Shown one piece after another: positions 57,405 to 64,000 of a DNA stretch of 64,000 nt. The position numbers and the translations under genes are program-made. The notes under the pieces are model-generated. The model saw only the letters and a list, made by a program, of their open reading frames with translations. It made no database searches and was not told the DNA's origin. Position 1 is the first letter of the stretch. Every line of letters starts with the position of its first letter. This stretch comes from Fragum whitleyi (taxonomy: Eukaryota; Mollusca; Bivalvia; Cardiida; Cardiidae), in NCBI GenBank assembly GCA_948146395.1, contig OX411548.1, positions 40,391,737 to 40,455,736 on the forward strand, in the 5' to 3' direction.

Positions 57405-58409
57405 CGAGGGATGTTCAGTTTTTATCCGGATTAGGTCTATTAATCATCACTGATTTATCGCTATGTGAAAAAAGTATACTCAAATTAACGGGAAACTTTA
57501 TATGATCAAACTTGCCAAAGCCTGAAGCAGGTGAACGATGTATATTCATTTCACACGCAAACCAAAGTACATGGGTATTAGGTGGCGGCGCACTGTACAT
57601 GACGTAAGCGACGTTGTTGAGAATTGAGACATTTTGTGTTGTGTAATTTAGCTTGTCACGACTCGTTATTCATAGGAGAAGGATGAATACAGTGTTCCTG
57701 TAATTAAGCCGTTTTTTTATGGTTTATATAAAGGTAAAATCGAATGGTAAGACGTCAAATTTCTCAGAAAGGTTCCCCTTAGTTAATCGCCTATATCTTC
57801 CAGAGACTCGGCAATTAACGTCCCTACAGTTGCTTTGACAAGTTTCTCTCTGTCTCTTCTTCCTCTTATCTCACGGGGCACGGAAGCGTCTTCACCGATG
57901 AAAATTAAGCATTTGAAAGAATGAACCATTCCCATTCCACGTGACAAGTGTTTTATTTACGTTTTTCATCATTTTGGTAGATAATGAATAGAATAATTAA
58001 AGATCAAAATTCCGAGCATTCAGAACGTTCCAAAACTCTTACCCCGCCACATTTTAAACGAATCTTATCGAAATCCTATATGATCAAATTACATCAAATT
58101 AGGACAAGGCATTTGTAATACTTATTCCAACAACTCGCTTAATTTTCAAATGTTTGAACAGTTAGAAAAGAAGGAATATTTACAAACGAAGACTAAATAT
58201 ATGTATCATTTTATCTGCTGCGCCGGGTACTCGTTTCCATGACAATTTATATGGCAAATGCGCGCGCGCTATGTTCGATAACTATACCAATTCTACATAA
58301 CCATATATGAATTGAATTCCGACAGCAAATGATACCAAATTTAGTTTTTCTTTGCTTAAAAAATAAAATTTTGCGAGGCAAAATCCGGTTAATTTTTGAA
58401 CAACCCTCG
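57405..58409. mobile_element. mariner-like non-autonomous element, ~1.0 kb
   Basis: Inverted ends CGAGGGATGTTCAGTTTTTA (left) and complement CGAGGGTTGTTCAAAAATTA (right), both continuing into CCGGATT, with TA on each side (57403-57404, 58410-58411). The start CGAGGG.TGTTC is typical of mariner-type TIRs. No DD(34)D transposase blocks were recognised; the ~60-70-codon frames inside are unmatched. Confidence 0.65.
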
Positions 58410-58547
58410 TAAAAGCTCAACAAGCATTGCGTACGCACATTCGAAAAGTAATTATAGAATAAACCCACCGTTTTAAATTCTTAAAAGTGGTAAAATATCT
58501 TCGGTTTGTCAAAATATATTTAAAGAGACAATCTATATAAGAAAGAC

Positions 58548-58825
58548 AGAAAAAAATGAGAGAAAGAAAAAACCCCAAACAAGGTAAGAAAGAAGAAAGA
58601 AAGAAAAAGAAAGAAAGGTCCGGAGATCCGGAGAGGATCGGGTGGGATCTGATCGGCTCAAAAAGTTTCTTTCTTTCTTTTGTTCTTTCTTTCTTTCCAC
58701 AGAGTCCGTTGAAGGTCATGCACAATAGGGCATGCCAAATGCTCGTGTGCTGTCTTTCTTTCTGTTTCCTTTCTTTCTTTTTCCTTTCTTTCTTTTTCCT
58801 TTCTTTCTTTCTTTCTTTTCAACAT
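58548..58825. repeat. (GAAA)n / (TTTC)n inverted purine-pyrimidine tracts
   Basis: GAAAGAAAAA-rich sequence (58556-58618) is followed by CTTTCTTTC tracts (58668-58700 and 58755-58820), so the strand composition inverts around 58640. The open frames here are compositional artefacts. Confidence 0.92.
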
Positions 58826-58849
58826 AGTCTGTTGGTGGTCACGTACAAC

Positions 58850-58988
58850 ATTATTCATTCATTCATTCATTCATTCATTCATTCATTCATTCATTCATTC
58901 ATTCATTCACTCATTCATTCATTCATTCATTCATTCATTCATTCATTCATTCATTCATTCATCAACTCATTCATTCATTCATTCATTC
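58850..58988. repeat. (ATTC)n microsatellite embedded in a MITE M fragment
   Basis: About 135 bp of ATTC repeats with three single-base interruptions, running straight into CCAAACACTCACTCAAGCCA, CATAAACGC. In intact reverse copies of family M the same position reads CATTCATTCATTCCAAACAC. The microsatellite sits exactly on that native short run. Confidence 0.93.
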
Positions 58989-59110
58989 CAAACACTCACT
59001 CAAGCCATTCATAAACGCGAAAAATGACTTTAAAGATAAAAACATGAGATCAACGATTAAAATTCAAAATATACGGAGCGCAAAAAGATTAGTCGTTCCG
59101 TCTTCGCAGG
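58989..59110 (-). mobile_element. MITE family M fragment (right-arm side)
   Basis: Continues from the microsatellite: AAACACTCACTCAAGCCATT, CATAAACGCG, TGAGATCAACGATT, in the order of reverse family M copies. The rest decays into ordinary sequence. Confidence 0.6.
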
Positions 59111-59419
59111 GCTAAATTTCAAGATGTGATTCACCTTAAATGAAAAGTTGAATTCAATTATAATTCAATCCAATTTCCTTCCAGAATTCAATAATTTTGA
59201 TTTGTTAGACGAAAGTGTTCAGTCGGAACGATGTGATTGCTTTCAGACCGGTAGATTAGAATTACTTATTGAATTATAAGCGTCTGGTGGTTCTTGGAGA
59301 AATTTAAAGCTATTTATATAACTTGTATCCATGTTTAATGCATGTTTAATTAAAGGGAGGTAATAAATATCACTAATTTTCATCATCCAAAACGAAAGGT
59401 GTACGTTGCAGTCATATGA

Positions 59420-59690
59420 ACCATACTTTGCCGCCGTCATAGCGCTGTTGGTAGCTCGTCGGACTGTCATTCTAGAGGTCCTTGGTTCGATCCCCGACGG
59501 CGGCACTCAATCCCTCCGACAATTTGTCTCTTACCAATGGGTCCATAAATCGTAGACCTATATGGTTTCGCAACTGGAGGCTAGGTAGCACTTTTGTGAG
59601 AAATACCAGGAATCCATTGTAAGGTGCTCAAGCCGCCGCGATAGAGTTGAAAGATTGTTGAAAGCGACGTAAAACCCCATTTTATCAAAT
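59420..59690 (+). mobile_element. SINE family A, full copy
   Basis: Head GCCGCCGTCATAGCGCTGTT with A box, CTTGGTTCGATCCCCGACGG with B box, then body GGCACTCAATCCCTCCGACA, AAATCGTAGACC, GCAACTGGAGGCTAGG, AAATACCAGGAATCCATTG, AGCCGCCGCGATAG, and tail GAAAGCGACGTAAAACCCC. GCCGCCG and CGGCGGC could pair as an acceptor stem, but the T stem does not pair. This is a SINE, not a tRNA gene. Confidence 0.85.
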
Positions 59691-59803
59691 TACCAATCAT
59701 CCGGAACAAAGTTGGCAATATTGGATTATCTCCTCTAAATATCACTCAACTCTCACTCATCGTACTCATTCAATTTCATTCTTAAATCACGACGTTGTTT
59801 ACT
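59691..59803 (-). mobile_element. MITE family M fragment
   Basis: CGGAACAAAGTTGGCAATAT, TGGATTATCTCCTC, CAACTCTCACTCATCGTACT, CATTCAATTTCATTC, ending ACGACGTTGTTTACTG: central hairpin half and left end of a reverse copy, immediately after the SINE. Confidence 0.7.
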
Positions 59804-59901
59804 GAACAAATTGAAAATGAATCATTCAAAATTGAAATAACATAATGGTACTCGATCACAACTTGCGCAAGTTAAAACAAAAGCAGCTTAAGAAGAAGAC
59901 A

Positions 59902-60330
59902 CAGTTAGATACATTGTGAAATTGACACTCATCTCAATCAAGATCATTCTTAATCACTCACTCATCGCTCTATTCATACATTCCAAACAATCACTCAAAT
60001 CGATCAAAAACGCTCCAAAATCATTAGAAAAAATTCTCAATCGTTCAAGACGATCAACATTTAATTTAAATCGATCCAATTATTCTACAATTTTAACAGC
60101 TGGTGTAAAGTGTCTGATAAGTCCACGAAGACACACAAACAGAAACGTACGTTTATTTTATTTAAGGGAGGTAATAAATGTCACTAATTTTGTTCACCTT
60201 GAACAAAATTAGCGAGATTAAATTACCTCCCTTTAAATTCACGCAAAACTCGCTCCACACACTCATTCAATTTCATTCCGAAATCATTCCAAAATCATTC
60301 ATTTTGTCAATTTCACGATGTTATTAGCTG
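59902..60330 (-). mobile_element. MITE family M, full copy
   Basis: CAGTTAGATACATTGTGAAA ... ACACTCATCTCAATCAAGAT ... central hairpin GGGAGGTAATAAATGTCACT ... GATTAAATTACCTCCCTTT (60167-60235) ... TTGTCAATTTCACGATGT ... AGCTG before TA. About 429 bp. Confidence 0.88.
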
Positions 60331-60527
60331 TACCGAGGTTAAACATACCTAAAATATCAGAGATTTAGGTGTAATTAACACATTACCATAAAGAGTCAAA
60401 TTACCAACATTCCGTCAAGTTATCTGATGTCTATTCTTCGCTATTTAACAAAGTGAAAAACACACGTTTAAAGTACATGGATTCATAAATACACATCTTA
60501 ATACAGATATCAACTTCGTTAAATTAT

Positions 60528-60665
60528 ACGATACAATACAATACAATACATACAAATACATACAAGTACAAAACAATACAAGTACAAAACAATACAAGTA
60601 CAAAACAATACAATACAATACAATACAATGCAATACAATACAATACAATACAATACAATACAATA
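60528..60665. repeat. (ATACA)n / (TACAAAACAA)n microsatellite
   Basis: Pentamer ATACA repeats with an inner run of three 15-bp units (AAGTACAAAACAATAC). It produces long but meaningless open frames on the minus strand. Confidence 0.93.
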
Positions 60666-60740
60666 ACAATCATTTTGATTTGCATCAAAAATATGCTACC
60701 TGCACACATAGCAAAATTATTAATACAAACAATACAATTA

Positions 60741-61352
60741 TCATGACGAGGGAAATAAATTTGGAATGATTTGGGTGCGAAATTGAATGAATGGGATGGG
60801 TTAGTTTTGAGTGAAAAATAAGGGAGGTAATCCAATATAGCTTATTTCGTTCAGGATGCACAAAATTAGCGATATTTATTACATATCTGTAATAAAATGA
60901 GTGGTGTCCGTGGTCTAGAGGTAGAGCGTCGGCCTCTTGACCCAAAGGTCCTGAGTTCGATTCCCGGGAGCGGCTATCGATCTTGGTTCTTTCATTGGCC
61001 CACACATTCGGCGCGAGTACTGGTGAATTTTCCAGGAAGCAGAATCGAGAGGGATTAATCTAAGTTGTAGGACTTGTTTCCCAATCGATGTAAAATAAAT
61101 AGGTTTAAACCAATAAAATATGCATACTAGTTCCATGAATACCTCTTATTTCTTCAAGAACCAATGAGACGCCTATAATTTCAATCATATCAGTGAAATG
61201 GCGATTTTTTTTCAAGCTATTCTTTTCTTTGATACAGTTGTTGATCATTTTTTCATGCTTTGAGTGAGTGTTTTGAATGGATAAAGCGCTGAGTAAGCGA
61301 TTAAGAATGGTTTTGATTGAGATGAGTGTCAATTTCACGATGTTACTTACTG
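60741..61352 (+). mobile_element. MITE family M copy split by a SINE
   Basis: The left part (60741-60898) carries GGGAGGTAATCCAATATAGC and the central hairpin. After the SINE (60899-61111) the right part resumes at TATGCATACTAG and runs through GAATGGATAAAGCGCTGAGT to GTCAATTTCACGATGTTACT, ACTG and TA. The left TIR is weak (TCATGACGAGGGAAATAAAT). Confidence 0.83.
60899..61111 (+). mobile_element. SINE family B, full copy with 8-bp target duplication
   Basis: The tRNA-like head has A box GGTCTAGAGGTAGAGCG and B box GAGTTCGATTCCCGGGAGCG. Its body is CATTGGCCCACACATTCGGC, TCCAGGAAGCAGAATCGAGA, GACTTGTTTCCCAATCG, TAAATAGGTTTAAACC. AATAAAAT is duplicated at 60891-60898 and 61112-61119, matching the uninterrupted MITE sequence TTAATAAAATAT. 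Confidence 0.87.
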
Positions 61353-61379
61353 TATATGTAATGACCTTTTTACAAAGAT

Positions 61380-61950
61380 GCCCAACTAGCTAATTGACAA
61401 ACTCTAAATGGCCCCAAATAACGCAGTAAGATTCCTTATTAATGCACAATTCTTACCACCAATTCAAGGTGTGTTAAAATCCTTGCATTGGCTACCAATT
61501 CTCAGGAATTGGATATGAGATCATTGTTATGATACTCAAGGTGAAACATTGAATTCGTACGTTTAGTTTAGTCAAGTTCAAGGTCACTATACTCATATCT
61601 TTGGATGACGGTTCTTTCATGGACCAAGGACGAACAATCAACTGGCTGTCAGGTATTTGTGAAGTTCGGCTCAAGGGTTACGGAATTCATTGTCAACAGT
61701 ATTGAAATGCGTACAAAAAGAATCGCCATTTAGAAAACAAAACAAAACGTTTCTATTTAACAAACGTTGTAAATAAATATCACACAAGATGAAATCTCCT
61801 TTAACATTTTACATGTAAAGCGCAGAAGAACATATGCTATAGATTCTGCGACATATGAATGTTTTTATAATTAGATTTCCAGGGGACAAATCAACACTAA
61901 ATATTTTTAGGCACTTACAATAGTGTTGCGCTGATCCCTTGAATTGTATT
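61380..61950 (+). pseudogene. degraded LINE 3' end
   Basis: Fragments in several frames: NNAVRFLINAQFLPPIQGVL then KSLHWLPI, FFHGPRTNNQLAVRYL, AQGLRNSLSTVLK..KES.FRKQNKTFLFNK. These match the 'QN.A.R.L......LHWLP...R' and C-terminal 'WN.LP....FKK.LK..LF' blocks of CR1/L2-type LINEs. Many stops and shifts. Dead copy, different family from those at 20-28 kb. Confidence 0.72.
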
Positions 61951-62265
61951 TTCTTCTTTCTTTTAACCCCCCCCCACATGTATGTAAGGTAATATTGGGT
62001 CTAATTATATATTCATAATGCGTGCAGAACCTTTTTTTTCTGTTTTTCAGTGAACCGTTTATAATAGATATTACTACAGTTTAAAACTAGAGCACTTTAA
62101 AATTAAGTTCTCTTATTATTGTTTACAGTAGCTACTGTATAGGGATGATAGTTTCTGACAAGAAAAACATAATTGCTTCCAGAGTTTTTTTTCTAGCAGA
62201 AATAATTATGATCAAAACGCCTTGGACGCAAATTTTACATCTGATCCAAATTCCTTACACAATAG
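61951..62265. other. spacer
   Basis: AT-rich with a C-run (CCCCCCCC-like at ~61967). Nothing recognised. Confidence 0.4.
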
Positions 62266-62269
62266 ACAG

Positions 62270-62690
62270 CATCATGTTATTGGCAAGTTTAATATTTTTG
62301 GATTGACATTGATTGAGTGTATGGAGCGCGTTTTGAATGAAATTTATAGCCAAATTGGACGAAATGATCGATATTTTATTACCTCTCTTTGTAGGTACGT
62401 ACTTTCCAATATTTTTGTCTTAAGGTAGTGGACCCATTATAGTTCCGCAATGTTTCGGAAGTCATAATCTTACACAATGGACCACTTCCTTAGCGTACAA
62501 ATTAGACGCTTTAAAATATACATCAGCCCAAAAACTGTTGGAATAATTTGATTACTTTCAATTTAAATATCGATCGTTTTGAACGATGTCGATTTGTTTT
62601 TAAACGACTTCGGAGCGTTCGTTTATTGATTTGAGTGAGGGATTGGAATGAATGAATGGAGCGCTGAGCTAGCGGTTAAGTCTTGTTTCT
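62270..62690 (+). mobile_element. MITE family M, highly diverged copy
   Basis: CATCATGTTATTGGCAAGTT, GATTGAGTGTATGGAGCGCG, GACGAAATGATCGATATTTT, ATTACCTCTCTTTG, GGATTGGAATGAATGAATGG, GCGCTGAGCTAGCGG. Right TIR missing. Confidence 0.6.
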
Positions 62691-62696
62691 AAATAG

Positions 62697-62835
62697 AATA
62701 TAAAAATTGTGCTCATAAAATGCAGATTTTTTAAAACTCATCATCTAAAACAGATAAAAACTCGGCGCAGCCTCGTTTTTATCTGTTTATAGATAACTCG
62801 TTCAATAAATTCTGTATTCCGTGATCACTTATTCA
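62697..62835 (-). mobile_element. dispersed repeat H with internal hairpin, copy 2
   Basis: Complement of 19125-19290: ACTCATCATCTAAAACAGAT, AAAAACTCGGCGCAGCCTCG, TTTTTATCTGTTTATAGATA, ACTCGTTCAATAAATTCTGT. The inner hairpin (CAGATAAAAACTCGG.GC ... CGTTTTTATCTG) is intact here. Confidence 0.7.
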
Positions 62836-63000
62836 ATCTTCCCTATTTGATAAAGGAATAAGAAGTAATGACGAATATAGACACATGGCGGACTTAGAGC
62901 ATAAACAATAGCTCATGACACAACAGGCCAGTTGAACTTATTATCTTAAGTAGGCCCTAAACCTATTGACAAGAATATTGACGGTTCGACGCGCCGGCGA
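62836..63000. other. spacer
   Basis: No feature recognised. Confidence 0.4.
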
Positions 63001-63420
63001 CGGATTTTCGTGGAATCGGTGATAAAATCCGAGAACTGTCGCCCATTAGTTGGCGACTTATCGGTAAATCAGCCAATTTTATAGTACAGCGCTCCGGCTA
63101 ATTTTGTCCACATCGCACACGTTTTTTCTTGGCTTCGCTGACAATTTTACTTCCGTTTCGTTCAGTCGGCGACGTATCTCCGGCGTATAGTCGACATCTC
63201 GCAAGCGTATCGTTTGCACATCTAATCGACAATTCATTTCTGTCTCCTTACAGGCCAAAAAAAAAGCCGACATAGGTACGTCGGCGGTTTTATGTGACTT
63301 TAAAATGATTAAGTTGTTTTGGTATTGCCGACGCCCGGGTCGACGCTATTTTTTACTATTCGACCGATGCAAACTACAGTAACTAGAATCGCCGACGTGT
63401 CAGTTTAGTCGTTTTTTTGT
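62985..63420. other. CpG-rich block of unknown nature
   Basis: High density of CG dinucleotides (CGACGCGCCGGCGACGG, CAGTCGGCGACGTATC, CGACGCCCGGGTCGACGC) within AT-rich DNA. It includes a hairpin GCCGACATAGGTACGTCGGC at ~63268-63287. A minus-strand ATG frame (63079-63273) encodes RLRDVDYTPEIRRRLNETEV then KLSAKPRKNVCD, which looks protein-like but is unmatched. It could be a repeat, a CpG-rich promoter, or a gene remnant. Confidence 0.35.
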
Positions 63421-64000
63421 TATGTGACTTGAGCATAATTAATTTTCATATCATTCAAATCATTTCTCTTTGATTTGCCACATTATTCATGAATATGTGT
63501 GGCATAAAGTAGTATAGTATTCGGAGCGATTTCATTTGTCCTTCGCAAATATGAATTCCTACTTTGTCTACCAATTCTGATATTGAACCGGACATTTATA
63601 GAAAAGTGCAATATTTTTTTTTATCGATTTCTCACCTGACGAAGTAATTGACTTAGTTAGAATTTATAGGGCAATAATGTAAGATTTTGCCTAAAATAAT
63701 TACTCTTATTCTAGCAATGTTTTCAATCTAATTTAGAAAGCTTCAAAAGGTTTTACTGGTAGTGAGTTACGAATTTTTCCTTTGTTTATATAATAATCTA
63801 ATGTATACTGAACGCAAAAAAACAACAACGTCGAACTGTGATGACCAGTAAAAAAGTAAAGATGGTAAGGCATTTGATATTTTTTGATGACAATAATTCA
63901 ACTGGAATCGATGTTAAAGAATCAATTCCCCTTTAGTCTAAATTTTTCTTGGCTGTTAATGTGTTAGCAATGTTTTCCCTGGCTAGGGTAACATTTTTCA
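63421..64000. other. AT-rich end of window
   Basis: No feature recognised up to the window edge. Confidence 0.4.

Noticed and set aside
58556..59014. 152-codon frame ending in SFIHSFIHS repeats.
   Set aside because: Product of GAAA/TTTC and ATTC microsatellites.
59425..59500. Candidate tRNA gene with complementary GCCGCCG/CGGCGGC ends (also 49420-49498, 60903-60975, 40100-40180 minus).
   Set aside because: The T stem or acceptor stem fails, no sensible anticodon arm forms, and each continues into a shared SINE body. These are SINE heads.
60445..60835. Overlapping YCIVLYCIVL frames.
   Set aside because: Translation of the ATACA microsatellite.

Overview
This is animal nuclear DNA, most likely from a bivalve mollusc. 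It is AT-rich and gene-poor. Its few genes are split by GT-AG introns, and most of the window is layered repeats. The bivalve assignment is inferred from a G-C-G-T-C-G-rich element starting GCTCGACTATTC, tRNA-headed SINEs, and pearl/Helentron-like elements with internal repeats of about 170-180 bp. No phylogenetic test was possible.

Layout. 1-4.9 kb: the first three exons of a microsomal cytochrome P450 gene (+), with repeats in its introns. 4.9-9.4 kb: a 180-bp satellite (about 24 units) that begins exactly where the C-terminus of a truncated LINE reads into its 3' tail. 9.4-11.35 kb: a GC-rich short-period array whose middle part is inverted. 13.4 kb: a perfect hairpin element. 15.5-17.1 kb: a second block of the 180-bp satellite, followed by a palindromic triplet of its core box and a CTGT/CT microsatellite. 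17.8-19.7 kb: a tandem-repeat element (about 168-bp units). 20.3-28.5 kb: a LINE graveyard, with a broken endonuclease/RT element carrying two nested insertions (a palindromic TTCGTT/AACGAA array and a TTAA-flanked DNA element), a second LINE 3' half, and a 3.9-kb segment bounded by perfect 50-bp inverted repeats. 30.4-32.5 kb: a large CT/CTAT microsatellite abutting a Helitron2-like element. 33-43 kb: MITEs, SINEs, a mariner-like element and large foldback palindromes. 43.3-44.5 kb: a putative fucosyltransferase-superfamily gene (+). 45.7-46.6 kb: nested palindromes. 48.3-49.8 kb: the last two exons of an unrecognised gene (-). 50-64 kb: more MITEs, SINEs, a second mariner-like element, microsatellites, a LINE tail and a CpG-rich block.

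Only three loci look like host protein-coding DNA: the P450 5' end, the fucosyltransferase-like gene and the unrecognised minus-strand gene. No functional link between them is visible. The dominant biology is repeat dynamics. One Tc1/mariner-type MITE family (TA target, CAGT-type ends, TIR core ACATCGTGAAATTGACA, internal hairpin) has about 15 full or partial copies. Several repeats have visible origins: a satellite grown from a LINE tail, an ATTC microsatellite grown from a MITE motif, and a SINE inside a MITE. All boundaries were read by eye without alignment software, so repeat edges are approximate.
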